Notes under the pieces: generated by a model | Databases searched by the model: none | Seen by the model: the letters and a program-made list of their open reading frames with translations, nothing else | Told to the model about the DNA's origin: nothing | Shown: one piece after another, positions 19,642 to 27,889 of the stretch | Position numbering within the stretch: position 1 is the first letter of the stretch | How the letters are laid out: each line of letters starts with the position of its first letter | Assembly: GCF_002101785.1 (NCBI RefSeq) | Contig: NZ_LQPJ01000098.1 | Location: 108,119-172,118 of the forward strand | Reading direction: 5' to 3' | Length of the DNA: 64,000 bases | Source of the DNA: Mycobacterium palustre | GTDB lineage: Bacteria > Actinomycetota > Actinomycetes > Mycobacteriales > Mycobacteriaceae | Translations under genes and position numbers: made by a program

Positions 19642-20463
19642 TCAGCCAATGAATCTCAAGTCGGGAATGGTTCCGCTGGCCACCAGCATGATGTAGAAGT
19701 CGGTGAGCGCCAGGGTCCCCAACGTGATCCAGGCGAACATCATGTGCCGGGTGTTCAGCTTGCTGACCTGTGTCCAGATCCAATAGCGCACAGGGTGTTT
19801 GGAAAAGTGCTTGAGGCGCCCGCCGGTGACGTGCCGGCACGAATGGCACGAGACGGTGTAGGCCCACAGCAGCAGCACGTTGGCGACCAAAATGACGTTG
19901 CCCAAACCGAATCCGAAGCCCGACGGCGAATGGAACGCCATGATCGCGTCGTAGGTGTTGATGAGCGAGACGACTACCGCGATGTAGAAGAAGTAGCGGT
20001 GGCTGTTTTGGATGATCAGCGGGAGCCGGGTCTCACCGGTGTAGTGCTCGCGCGGTTCGGGGACCGCGCAGCCGGTCGGCGATTGCCACACCGAGCGGTA
20101 GTAGGCCTTGCGGTAGTAGTAACAGGTGATCCGGAAACCAAGCAGGAAGGGTAACACCAGCATTCCCAACGGAATCCACCACGGGAAGTGCCCGAACCAC
20201 ACGCCCAGGTGGCTGGCGCCCGGCTCGCACGAGGCGCTGACGCACGGCGAATAGAACGGCGTCAGGTAGTGGTATTTGTCAACCCAGTAGCTGCTGCCCC
20301 AGAACGCGCGGGTGGTGGCGTAGACGATGAACGCCAACAGGCCGAGGTTGGTCACCAGCGGCGGTACCCACCAGCGGTCCGTGCGGAGTGTCCGTTCGGG
20401 TATTTGCGCGCGGGTGGCCGAGAAAACGCCGGACGCAGGACGGTTCGCCGTGGGTGCGCTCAT
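19642..20463 (-). CDS. sdhC: succinate dehydrogenase membrane anchor subunit (Sdh1)
   Basis: 273 residues, the size of Rv0249c. It is a single-chain anchor with about five transmembrane segments (near 35-52, 92-112, 150-170, 178-198, 240-258). Conserved His residues in or near helices (SHRYFFY, YTVSCHSCRHV, NTRHMMF) could ligate haem b. It links SdhA/SdhB to menaquinone. It is the first gene of the operon, 41 bp before sdhA. An N-terminal cytoplasmic stretch of ~30 residues precedes the first helix. Confidence 0.92.
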   Translation of the reverse strand: MSAPTANRPASGVFSATRAQIPERTLRTDRWWVPPLVTNLGLLAFIVYATTRAFWGSSYWVDKYHYLTPFYSPCVSASCEPGASHLGVWFGHFPWWIPLGMLVLPFLLGFRITCYYYRKAYYRSVWQSPTGCAVPEPREHYTGETRLPLIIQNSHRYFFYIAVVVSLINTYDAIMAFHSPSGFGFGLGNVILVANVLLLWAYTVSCHSCRHVTGGRLKHFSKHPVRYWIWTQVSKLNTRHMMFAWITLGTLALTDFYIMLVASGTIPDLRFIG

Positions 20464-20542
20464 CTAGTGTTCCTCTTCGAACGGGCTGTCAGCTCGAAGG
20501 GTACACAGAGTAGGGACCCCCCTTTTGTGGGGGTCTCGATTG

Positions 20543-20848
20543 TCAGTACCGGTTGTGACCCCCGACACCTTCGTCGTCGACATCACGCCAGAAGTCGCTG
20601 TCGTACGGGGTGTCGGGAATGGCGATCTTCTCGCCGGACTGCTGCACGGTGGCGCGGGCCAGGTCCAGTTCGGAGACGTCGGTGTCGAGCAATTCGACGT
20701 CGGACAGGATCCGGTCGGCGTCGATGACGATGCGGCGCATCGCCGGGCTGTCGCCGTAGCGGGCCCGCAAGGAGTTCACGCACCGCCGCAGGCCGCCGAT
20801 GAGGTCGTGCAGCTCGGCGATTTCAGTGGTGCCAGTCGGGCTCGACAA
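20543..20848 (-). CDS. conserved hypothetical protein (Rv0250c type)
   Basis: 101 residues, similar in length and sequence to Rv0250c (97 aa). N-terminal helix (AELHDLIGGLRRCVNSLRARYG) and an acidic C-terminus ending DVDDEGVGGHNRY. The TTG start at 20848 has AGGAGAT about 5 nt upstream. It lies upstream of sdhC on the same strand with an 79-bp gap, so may be in the sdh transcript. No domain of known function is recognised. Confidence 0.85.
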   Translation of the reverse strand: MSSPTGTTEIAELHDLIGGLRRCVNSLRARYGDSPAMRRIVIDADRILSDVELLDTDVSELDLARATVQQSGEKIAIPDTPYDSDFWRDVDDEGVGGHNRY

Positions 20849-20960
20849 CGGATCTCCTAGGGCTCACGGTGTTACGGATCACAGTACGCCCCCGATACTA
20901 TCGGCCGCACGGGCCCGATGTCGGGCACGTCACACCCGCGACTTACGGAGCAAACACCTC

Positions 20961-21719
20961 ATGGCCGGTCAATCCCTCGCCGAACGCGCCGCGGCGCTGC
21001 TCGCGCTGCACCGCCCGGGCGACCCCGTGATCCTGCCGACCGTGTGGGACGCGTGGTCGGCCCGGCTCGCGGCGGACGCCGGATTCGCCGGGCTCACCGT
21101 CGGCAGCCACCCGATGGCGGATTCGGTGGGCAAACCCGACGGCGAGGGCATGTCGTTCGACGACGCGCTGGCCCGCGTCGCGCAGATCACCGCCGCGGTC
21201 GAGGTCCCGGTGTCGGTGGACATCGAATCGGGGTATGGGCAGCCGGCGGCGCGCCTGATCGACGGCCTGCTGGGCGCGGGCGCGGTCGGGCTCAACATCG
21301 AGGACACCGTGCATTCGGAGGGCAAGCGGCTGCGGTCGGCGGCCGAGCACGCCGAGCTGGTCGGCGCGCTGCGCTCGGCCGCCGACGCGGCCGGGGTGCA
21401 CGTGGTGATCAATGCGCGGACCGACCTTTTCCTGCGGGAGGACGGCGACGAGTCCGATCGGGTCCAGCGGGCCGTCGCGCGCCTCACCGAGGCCGCCGCG
21501 GCCGGGGCCGACGTCCTGTATCCGGTTGGGCGCCACGACCCGGAAACGTTGCGGCGCTTGGCAACCGAGCTGCCGCTGCCGGTCAACGCGATAGCGCTGC
21601 CGGACCAGGACGACCCCGCGTCGTTCGGCCCGCTGGGCGTCGCGCGGATCAGCTTCGGGCCGTTTTTGCAGTCCACCCTGGCGGCGCGGGCCAGAGAGCT
21701 GCTGGCCCGCTGGGGCTAG
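20961..21719 (+). CDS. isocitrate lyase/PEP mutase family protein
   Basis: 252 residues from the ATG at 20961 (GGAG about 10 nt upstream). It shows the PEP mutase/ICL beta-barrel: VWDAWSARLAADAGF, VDIESGYG (metal-binding Asp/Glu), GLNIEDT and NARTD. The KKCGH catalytic loop of true isocitrate lyases is absent, so it is closer to carboxyphosphonoenolpyruvate mutase-like or oxaloacetate-decarboxylase-like members such as Rv1998c. C-C or P-C bond cleavage of a small oxoacid is likely; the substrate is unknown. It seems inserted relative to the M. tuberculosis order Rv0250c-Rv0251c. Confidence 0.88.
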   Translation: MAGQSLAERAAALLALHRPGDPVILPTVWDAWSARLAADAGFAGLTVGSHPMADSVGKPDGEGMSFDDALARVAQITAAVEVPVSVDIESGYGQPAARLIDGLLGAGAVGLNIEDTVHSEGKRLRSAAEHAELVGALRSAADAAGVHVVINARTDLFLREDGDESDRVQRAVARLTEAAAAGADVLYPVGRHDPETLRRLATELPLPVNAIALPDQDDPASFGPLGVARISFGPFLQSTLAARARELLARWG

Positions 21720-21753
21720 ATGTGCTGGGCGTCACAGCGTTTGGACGCCAGCG

Positions 21754-21782
21754 ATCCGGCGGGGCCGGTGGCCCCGCCGGAT
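21754..21782. terminator. hairpin between convergent genes
   Basis: A perfect 12-bp stem, ATCCGGCGGGGC (21754-21765) with GCCCCGCCGGAT (21771-21782), 5-nt loop. It is placed between two convergent stops (21719 and 21798). No T-run, so a mycobacterial-type terminator or 3' stabiliser for both genes. Confidence 0.7.
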
Positions 21783-21797
21783 TCGTCGCGGCGCGAA

Positions 21798-22238
21798 TTA
21801 CTTCGTGATCGCGATGCGCTGCGGCTGGCTCCCGGCGTACGCGCCGGCGACGCGCACCGTCAATACGCCGGCGTCATAGCTGGCCGTGATCGCGTCGGCG
21901 GTGACGTGCGTGGGCAGCTGGAACGACCGGCGGAACGCTCCGTACCGGATCTCGCGCAGGGTGCGGCCGTTCTGCTCCTCGGCGTGCTCGTCGCGGTGTT
22001 CGCCGTGGACGACCAGCCGACCGTTCTCGATCTCGACGTTCACGTCCTTCTCCACGTCGACGCCGGGCAGCTCCAGGCGGACCACCGCGTCGTCGCCGTC
22101 CTTGACGATCTCGGCGGCCGGGCTGAAACCGCTGCTCACCGGCTTGAACCAGTCGGTCGCGGCGGCGGGGCCGAAGAAGTCGCGCAACCACCGTTCGGTG
22201 TCCCAGGCCGGTCGCGACCACAATGCGAGGTTGCTCAT
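21798..22238 (-). CDS. hsp: small heat-shock protein Hsp20 (Acr2 type)
   Basis: 146 residues with an alpha-crystallin domain (~40-135): AEIVKDGDDAVVRLELPGVD, GEHRDEH, and the end motif ASYDAGVLTVRVA, with a C-terminal I-x-I (QRIAITK) for oligomerisation. M. tuberculosis Acr2/HrpA (Rv0251c) is 159 aa; the shortening is in the N-terminal and mid-domain loops. The ATG at 22238 has AAGGAGAT 5 nt upstream. It is an ATP-independent holdase. A SigE/SigH-like promoter lies upstream. Confidence 0.95.
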   Translation of the reverse strand: MSNLALWSRPAWDTERWLRDFFGPAAATDWFKPVSSGFSPAAEIVKDGDDAVVRLELPGVDVEKDVNVEIENGRLVVHGEHRDEHAEEQNGRTLREIRYGAFRRSFQLPTHVTADAITASYDAGVLTVRVAGAYAGSQPQRIAITK

Positions 22239-22303
22239 GGATATCTCCTTACGCTTCCTTGTGAGTTTGCTGTGACCGACGGCTTGCCGGCCCGCTACTC
22301 CTA

Positions 22304-22332
22304 CAAACATGAGTCGACCACGCTAAAGTTCC
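22304..22332 (-). promoter_or_regulatory. SigE/SigH-type promoter of hsp20
   Basis: On the minus strand GGAAC (22332-22328) is followed after 19 nt by GTTTG (22308-22304), the GGAAC-N16-20-GTT pattern of ECF sigma factors SigE/SigH. It is about 66 nt before the hsp20 ATG. acr2 in M. tuberculosis is known to be induced through SigE, SigH and HspR; I see no clear HspR inverted repeat here. Confidence 0.55.
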
Positions 22333-22416
22333 ACCTGGCTGTTCGCCCCGAGCGAAACGCTTTGACGTCACCTTCACGGTGGCCGCTGTGAGGTGTGAGG
22401 CCGCCGTCATGTGGGC

Positions 22417-22464
22417 GTCACATTCCGCGATTCCACGGTAATTTCGGGCCCCTACCCTCGTGGC
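22417..22464 (+). promoter_or_regulatory. nirB promoter, leaderless type with GlnR-like half-sites
   Basis: TACCCT (22453-22458) is a TANNNT -10 element placed 6 nt before the ATG, the spacing of leaderless mycobacterial genes; there is no Shine-Dalgarno. GTAAT (22438-22442) and GTCAC (22417-22421) lie 21 bp apart upstream, resembling GlnR half-sites. The layout is almost the same as at narU (32970-33018). Confidence 0.55.
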
Positions 22465-25053
22465 ATGGCTCCAGCCGGAATTGCGCGCGCGCACTGTGCC
22501 GCCCGCCACCTCGTCGTGGTCGGGCACGGCATGGTCGGCCACCGACTGGTCGAGGCGCTGCGTGCCCGTGACACCGAAGGGGTTTGGTGCATCACGGTTT
22601 TGGCCGAGGAGGCCGACGCCGCCTATGACCGCGTGGGGCTGACGTCCTACACCGAGAGCTGGGACCGGACGCTGCTGGCGCTGCCCGGCAACGACTACGC
22701 CGGCGACGACCGGGTCCGGCTGATGCTCAACACGCGGGTCACCGAAATCGACCGCGCGACAAAGTCGGTGGTGACCGCCGACGGCCAGCGGCACGGTTAC
22801 GACGCCCTGGTGCTGGCCACCGGTTCCTACGCCTTCGTCCCGCCGGTCCCGGGCCACGACCTGCCGCAGTGCCACGTCTACCGCACCCTCGACGACCTCG
22901 ACGCCATCCGCGCCGACGCCTCGCACGCGGTGGCCGCCGGCCACGCCACCCAAGCGGTGGTGATCGGCGGCGGCCTGCTCGGCCTGGAGGCGGCTAATGC
23001 GTTGCGCCAGTTCGGGTTACACACGCACGTCGTCGAGATGATGCCGCGGCTGATGGCCCAGCAGATCGACGAGGCCGGCGGCGCGCTGCTGGCCAGGATG
23101 ATCGGCGACCTGGGCATCGCGGTGCACGTCGGGACGGGCACCGAAGCGATCGAACCCGTCGGGCATGCCGACGGCTCGACGTCGGTGCGCGTGCGCCTGA
23201 CCAACGGGGACGTCATCGACGCCGGCCTGGTGATCTTCGCGGCCGGCATCCGGCCGCGTGACGAGCTCGCCGCGGCCGCCGGGTTGGCCCGCGCCGAGCG
23301 CGGCGGCGTGCTGACCGACCTGTCCTGCCGGACAAGCGATCCCGACATCTACGCCGTCGGCGAGGTGGCGGCGATCGAGGGGCGGTGCTACGGCCTGGTC
23401 GGACCGGGCTACACCTCCGCCGAGGTGGTGGCCGATCGGCTGCTGGACGGCGCCGCGGAGTTCCCCGAGGCGGACCTGTCGACCAAGCTCAAGCTGTTGG
23501 GAGTCGACGTCGCGAGCTTCGGCGACGCGATGGGCACCACCGAGAACTGCCTCGAGGTCGCCATCAACGACGCGGTCAACCGGACCTACGCCAAGCTGGT
23601 GCTGTCCGACGACGCCAAGACCCTGCTGGGCGGGGTGCTGGTGGGCGACGCGTCGTCGTACGGGGTGTTGCGGCCGATGGTCGGCAGCGAGCTGCCGGGC
23701 GATCCGCTCGCGCTGATCGCGCCGGCGCCCTCCGGCGGCGGTTCGGCCCTGGGCATTGGGGCGCTGCCGGATTCGGCGCAGATCTGCTCGTGCAACAACG
23801 TCACCAAGGGCGACCTCAAGGGCGCGATCGCCGGCGGCTGCGCCGACGTGCCGGCGCTCAAGTCGTGCACGGCGGCCGGCACCTCGTGCGGTTCCTGCGT
23901 TCCGCTGCTCAAGCAGCTGCTGGAAGCCGAGGGCGTGGCGCAGTCCAAGGCGCTGTGCGAGCACTTCAGCCAGTCGCGGGCGGAGCTGTTCGAGATCATC
24001 ACGGCCACCGAGATCCGCACCTTTTCCGGCCTGCTGGCCCGGTTCGGACGCGGAAAGGGTTGCGACATCTGCAAACCCGTGGTCGCCTCCATCCTCGCGT
24101 CCACCGGCTCCGACCACATCCTCGACGGCGAGCAGGCCTCGCTGCAGGATTCCAACGACCACTTTTTGGCCAACATCCAACGCAACGGCAGCTATTCGGT
24201 GGTTCCGCGGGTCCCCGGCGGTGACATCAAGCCGGAGCACCTGATCCTGATCGGCCAGATCGCCCAGGACTTCGGGCTTTACACCAAGATCACCGGCGGT
24301 CAGCGGATCGACATGTTCGGCGCCCGGGTGGACCAGCTGCCCGCGATTTGGAAGCGGCTGATCGACGGCGGGATGGAATCCGGCCACGCCTACGGCAAGG
24401 CGTTGCGCACCGTGAAGAGCTGCGTGGGCAGCGACTGGTGCCGCTACGGCCGGCAGGACTCGGTGCAGTTGGCGATCGATTTGGAGCTGCGGTACCGCGG
24501 ACTGCGCGCGCCGCACAAGATCAAGCTGGGCGTCTCGGGCTGCGCCCGCGAGTGCGCCGAGGCGCGCAGCAAGGACGTCGGCGTCATCGCCACCGAAAAG
24601 GGTTGGAACCTCTACGTCGGCGGCAACGGCGGCATGACGCCCAGGCATGCCCAGCTGCTGGCCGGCGACCTGGACACCGAGACGCTAATCCGCTACGTCG
24701 ACCGGTTCCTGATGTACTACATCCGCACCGCCGACCGGCTGCAGCGCACCGCGCCGTGGGTCGAATCGCTAGACGGCGGGCTGGATCACGTGCGCGAGGT
24801 GGTGTGCGAAGACTCGCTGGGCCTGGCCGCGGAATTCGAGGCCGCGATGGAGCGGCACGTGCGCAACTACAAGTGCGAATGGAAGGGCGTGCTGGACGAT
24901 CCCGACAAGCTGTCGCGGTTCGTCTCGTTCGTCAACGCCCCGGACGCGATCGACTCCACGGTGGCCTTCACCGAACGCGCCGGGCGCAAAGTGCCTGTGC
25001 CCATTGGCATGCCGCGGGTCCGTGATAACGACCCCGAAGGAATTGGGAGGTAA
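22465..25053 (+). CDS. nirB: assimilatory nitrite reductase [NAD(P)H] large subunit
   Basis: 862 residues from the ATG at 22465; M. tuberculosis NirB (Rv0252) is about 853. It reduces nitrite to ammonium. Order of domains: FAD/NAD(P)H oxidoreductase (~15-400; VVVGHGMVG, VVIGGGLLGLEAA), then a BFD-like [2Fe-2S] domain with CSCNN...CGSC (~430-480). A ferredoxin-like sulfite reductase half-domain (~580-640) precedes the siroheme/[4Fe-4S] domain with Cys in CVGSDWC and GVSGCARECAEA. A longer reading from 22411 is possible but would place the -10 element inside the gene. nirD follows 2 nt after the stop. Confidence 0.96.
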   Translation: MAPAGIARAHCAARHLVVVGHGMVGHRLVEALRARDTEGVWCITVLAEEADAAYDRVGLTSYTESWDRTLLALPGNDYAGDDRVRLMLNTRVTEIDRATKSVVTADGQRHGYDALVLATGSYAFVPPVPGHDLPQCHVYRTLDDLDAIRADASHAVAAGHATQAVVIGGGLLGLEAANALRQFGLHTHVVEMMPRLMAQQIDEAGGALLARMIGDLGIAVHVGTGTEAIEPVGHADGSTSVRVRLTNGDVIDAGLVIFAAGIRPRDELAAAAGLARAERGGVLTDLSCRTSDPDIYAVGEVAAIEGRCYGLVGPGYTSAEVVADRLLDGAAEFPEADLSTKLKLLGVDVASFGDAMGTTENCLEVAINDAVNRTYAKLVLSDDAKTLLGGVLVGDASSYGVLRPMVGSELPGDPLALIAPAPSGGGSALGIGALPDSAQICSCNNVTKGDLKGAIAGGCADVPALKSCTAAGTSCGSCVPLLKQLLEAEGVAQSKALCEHFSQSRAELFEIITATEIRTFSGLLARFGRGKGCDICKPVVASILASTGSDHILDGEQASLQDSNDHFLANIQRNGSYSVVPRVPGGDIKPEHLILIGQIAQDFGLYTKITGGQRIDMFGARVDQLPAIWKRLIDGGMESGHAYGKALRTVKSCVGSDWCRYGRQDSVQLAIDLELRYRGLRAPHKIKLGVSGCARECAEARSKDVGVIATEKGWNLYVGGNGGMTPRHAQLLAGDLDTETLIRYVDRFLMYYIRTADRLQRTAPWVESLDGGLDHVREVVCEDSLGLAAEFEAAMERHVRNYKCEWKGVLDDPDKLSRFVSFVNAPDAIDSTVAFTERAGRKVPVPIGMPRVRDNDPEGIGR

Positions 25054-25055
25054 GC

Positions 25056-25430
25056 GTGACAATTGTCAACGACATCCAGGTGTGGACGACGGCCTGCGCG
25101 TACGACCGCCTGATCCCGGGCCGCGGCGTGGGGGTGCTGCTGGACGACGGCACCCAGGCCGCGCTGTTCCGGCTGGACGACGGGTCGGTGCACGCCATCG
25201 GGAACGTCGATCCCTTCTCGGGGGCGGCCGTGCTCTCGCGCGGCATCGTCGGGGACCGGCGCGGGCGGGTCGTTGTCCAATCCCCAATCCTGAAGCAGGC
25301 TTTCGCGCTCGACGACGGCTCGTGCCTGGACGACCCGCGGTACGCGGTGCCGGTCTACCAGGTGCGGGTCACCCGGGAGGGCGACGTCGAGATCGGGCGG
25401 ATCGCGGCGCCGCTGGCGATCAGCGCGTGA
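25056..25430 (+). CDS. nirD: nitrite reductase small subunit
   Basis: 124 residues, Rieske-fold NirD (Rv0253 is 118). It has the fold (FRLDDGSVHAIGNVDPFSGAAVLSRGIVGD) but lacks the Cys-x-His pairs of true Rieske proteins, as NirD subunits do, so it binds no cluster. The GTG start has GGGAGG overlapping the nirB stop. Its 3' end overlaps the next, convergent gene by 11 bp. Confidence 0.93.
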   Translation: MTIVNDIQVWTTACAYDRLIPGRGVGVLLDDGTQAALFRLDDGSVHAIGNVDPFSGAAVLSRGIVGDRRGRVVVQSPILKQAFALDDGSCLDDPRYAVPVYQVRVTREGDVEIGRIAAPLAISA

Positions 25431-25872
25431 TGTCACCGACCAGATAGCGCTGCAGCGTCGGGCCGATTGCGTCGACGATCGCGTCCACCGACATGGAATG
25501 CAGCGGCTCGGAGCGTATCCCGTAGCGCATGATGCCCAGCCCCACCAGCTGAGATGCGCACAGCGACGCCCGCACCGCGACCTTGTCGGCGCCCAGCACC
25601 TTCAAAATCGGCCCGAAGACCGGGCCGATGAACATGCCCTCGACGATCTCGGCGGTCTTGGCCATCCCCGTGGACGCCACCGCGCTGGCCGCGAACGGGC
25701 CGCCGCCGGCCGCGTCCCACGTGGTGATCAGCATGTGCAGCGTCCGGCGGCCCACCTGGTTGGCGCCCCCGGTGACGATCCGGTCGATGAACTCCGGTGT
25801 GCCAAAGGGCAACCGCAGCATCTTGGCCACCGGATCGAGCAGCCCGCGCGAGGGCTCTTGGCGACGCGGCAT
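25420..25872 (-). CDS. TetR C-terminal-domain-like protein (Rv0258c type)
   Basis: 150 residues; Rv0258c is about 151. It reads like the ligand-binding half of a TetR regulator (LLDPVAKMLRLPFGTPEFIDRIV ... SQLVGLGIMRYGIRSEPLHSMSVDAIVDAIGPTLQRYLVG). The N-terminal helix-turn-helix is missing and no HTH is coded immediately upstream. Because the short form is also found in M. tuberculosis, it is an old truncation or a genuine stand-alone domain rather than a local break. In M. tuberculosis cobU, cobQ1 and PPE2 lie between nirD and this gene; they are absent here. Confidence 0.75.
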   Translation of the reverse strand: MPRRQEPSRGLLDPVAKMLRLPFGTPEFIDRIVTGGANQVGRRTLHMLITTWDAAGGGPFAASAVASTGMAKTAEIVEGMFIGPVFGPILKVLGADKVAVRASLCASQLVGLGIMRYGIRSEPLHSMSVDAIVDAIGPTLQRYLVGDITR

Positions 25873-25896
25873 CCTGCCAGGATTGCCGCAATGGGA

Positions 25897-26670
25897 TCAA
25901 AGATCAAGCGTCGCGGGCGTCGGCGTGTGATGTCCGTGCGCCCGAAGCGATCTGGGCCGGCTCGACGCGAGCCGTGTCGAAACCGGCACCAAGCCGGCCG
26001 CGGCCCGGCGAAAGCGGTTCGCGACGAGCCGCGCCAGCCCGGGATGGGTGCCCAGCGGCCGGGTGATTAGGTCGGCGGCGCTGGCCTGCAGGCGCTCCTG
26101 AAACAGGCCGTCGGCCAGCAGGTACGAGGCGACCACGACACGGCGCGCGCCGTCGCGGCGGGCGGCCGCGACCGCGTCGTCGACGTGGGGCTCGCCGGTG
26201 GCTGCGAAGGCCAGCCGCACCCGCGATCCGACCAGCGCGGACAGCGTCGTCGCGGTAACGTGCAGGTCGGCGCGGGCGTGCGGGTCGGTGGTTCCCGCGG
26301 CGGCCAGAACGACCGAATCGCCCAGGCGCCAGCCGCATTTCGTCAACTGGTCGGCGACGATGCGCGAGATCTCACCGCTGGGTCCCAGCGCGGGGGTGGC
26401 GACGACACGGGGGTGCCCGCTGGCCGCGATGTGGGCGGGCAGGTCGCTGCGGACGTGGTAGCCGCGCGACAGGAACGCCGGCACCACGATCGCGGGCCGA
26501 CCGCCGCCCGCCGCCCGCGACAGCACTTCGCTCGGCGTCGGCCCCAGCACGTCGACGAACGCGACCTGCACCCGCCGGCCGAGCAGCGCCCCCACCCGCT
26601 GCGCGAGGTCTCCGATCATCGCGACGCCGCCCGGCCTGCGGGTGCCGTGCGCGGCCAGGATCAGGTCCAT
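25897..26670 (-). CDS. CbiX/sirohydrochlorin chelatase-like protein (Rv0259c type)
   Basis: 257 residues with two chelatase repeats: DLILAAHGTRRP (~2-13) and VVLAAAGTTDPHARADL (~125-140), each followed by a VVVPAFLSRGYHVRSDLP-type or VVASYLLADGLFQ segment. It keeps the first-repeat His (AHGT) and the GYHVRSD His. Members insert Fe2+ (siroheme) or Co2+ (cobalamin) into sirohydrochlorin. NirB needs siroheme, so iron insertion fits the context. Its ATG overlaps the end of the upstream regulator gene by 10 nt. Confidence 0.85.
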   Translation of the reverse strand: MDLILAAHGTRRPGGVAMIGDLAQRVGALLGRRVQVAFVDVLGPTPSEVLSRAAGGGRPAIVVPAFLSRGYHVRSDLPAHIAASGHPRVVATPALGPSGEISRIVADQLTKCGWRLGDSVVLAAAGTTDPHARADLHVTATTLSALVGSRVRLAFAATGEPHVDDAVAAARRDGARRVVVASYLLADGLFQERLQASAADLITRPLGTHPGLARLVANRFRRAAAGLVPVSTRLASSRPRSLRAHGHHTPTPATLDL

Positions 26671-27812
26671 CGGCCACCCGCCCGGTCGTCGACGGCCAGC
26701 CGGTAACCGCGCTTGACCACGGTCGCGATGATGTTCTTGTCGCCCAGGGCGGTTCGCAGCCGCAGCACGGCGGTGTCGACGGCGTGCGGATCGTTGCTGT
26801 TGCCGGGCAGCACCCGCAACAGGTCGTTGCGCGCCACCACGTCGCCGGGCCGCTGCGCCAGCGCGCGCAGCATCGCCATGCCGGACGGCGACACCAGCTT
26901 GATCCCCCCGTCCACCAGCACGCAGGTGCCGCGGATGTCGACCGTGTGGCCGGCCGCGCGCACCATGCGCGACCCGAGTAGCGGCAGCTCCTCGGCGACG
27001 TGTCGGGCCAACGCGCCCAACCGCATTCGTTCCGGTGACGACGTCGGAACGCCCTTGCGGATCAACGGTTTAGAGGTCACCGGGCCCACGCACATCGCGT
27101 GCACGTCGGTGCGCAGCGCCTCGAGCACCTGGCCCTCGATGCCGAGCTCGCGGCTGCGCTCCAGCACCGCCGCCGCGGCGGGGGCGGACGTGAAGGTCAC
27201 CGCGTCGAATTGGCGCCGGGCGATGCCGGTGATCACCTGGTCGAAATCGCCACCCAGCGGGGTCGGCTTCCACCGATACACCCGGATCGGCACCACTTCG
27301 GCGCCGGCGAAACGCAGGCCGCCGATGAACTCGGGGAACGGGTCCCAGGCGTCGGCGGCGCCATGCAGCTGGATCGCGACGCGCTTGCCGGACACGCCGG
27401 AATCGAGCAGGTACTCCAGGACCTCTTGTGAGGATTCGGACTCAGGGGACCACTCCTCGTGTAGCCCGGCGGCGCGCACGGCGCCGGTGCCCTTCGGTCC
27501 GCGCGAGACGATCCGCGCCTTCGACAGCGCCGCCACCAGCTGGCCGGCCAGCCCCCACCCCTCGGCCGCCGCCAGCCAGCCGCGGAAGCCGATGCCGGTG
27601 TGAACGACCAGAATGTCGGGCGGCTCGGCGATCAAAGCCTCTGTGTTGCAGTGCAATTCGTCGTCGTCGGGCAGCGCGATCATGTTGATGGCCGGGGCGC
27701 TGCACACCTCGGCGCCCTGCCGGCTCAGCAGGGCGCACAGCTCTTCGGCGCGCCGCGCGGAGGTGACCGCAACCCGGTAGCCGGTCAGCGGCGCCGATTT
27801 GGGTTGGGCCAT
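26661..27812 (-). CDS. nnaR: HemD-like/winged-helix regulator of nitrate assimilation (NnaR type)
   Basis: 383 residues. The N-terminal two-thirds (~8-260) is a uroporphyrinogen-III synthase (HemD) fold: YRVAVTSARRAEELCALL, VVHTGIGFRGWL, VTFTSAPAAAAVLE. The C-terminal ~100 residues form a winged-helix DNA-binding domain of the OmpR type (LVSPSGMAMLRALAQRPGDVVARNDLL ... VDTAVLRLRTALGDK ... VVKRGYRLAV). NnaR of Streptomyces and M. smegmatis has this fusion and co-activates nitrate/nitrite genes with GlnR; Rv0260c is the M. tuberculosis equivalent. The ATG at 27812 is preferred over a longer reading because the HemD fold begins just after it. Confidence 0.88.
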   Translation of the reverse strand: MAQPKSAPLTGYRVAVTSARRAEELCALLSRQGAEVCSAPAINMIALPDDDELHCNTEALIAEPPDILVVHTGIGFRGWLAAAEGWGLAGQLVAALSKARIVSRGPKGTGAVRAAGLHEEWSPESESSQEVLEYLLDSGVSGKRVAIQLHGAADAWDPFPEFIGGLRFAGAEVVPIRVYRWKPTPLGGDFDQVITGIARRQFDAVTFTSAPAAAAVLERSRELGIEGQVLEALRTDVHAMCVGPVTSKPLIRKGVPTSSPERMRLGALARHVAEELPLLGSRMVRAAGHTVDIRGTCVLVDGGIKLVSPSGMAMLRALAQRPGDVVARNDLLRVLPGNSNDPHAVDTAVLRLRTALGDKNIIATVVKRGYRLAVDDRAGGRWT

Positions 27813-27834
27813 ATGACCTGTGTATGCCTGTGAC

Positions 27835-27850
27835 GTTTCGGCGGCGTTAC
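27835..27850 (-). promoter_or_regulatory. GlnR half-box upstream of nnaR
   Basis: On the minus strand GTAAC-GCCGCC-GAAAC matches the gTnAC-n6-GaAAC half of the actinobacterial GlnR box. It lies 23 nt before the nnaR ATG and after the narK3 stop. A second half-box is not evident. Confidence 0.5.
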
Positions 27851-27889
27851 CGCGCAATTGCTGACGCATTGCCCATGTTGCGACGGCCA

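Noticed and set aside
25420..25872. Locally broken TetR pseudogene
   Set aside because: The same short form is known in M. tuberculosis and no HTH remnant is found upstream, so it is treated as an intact gene.
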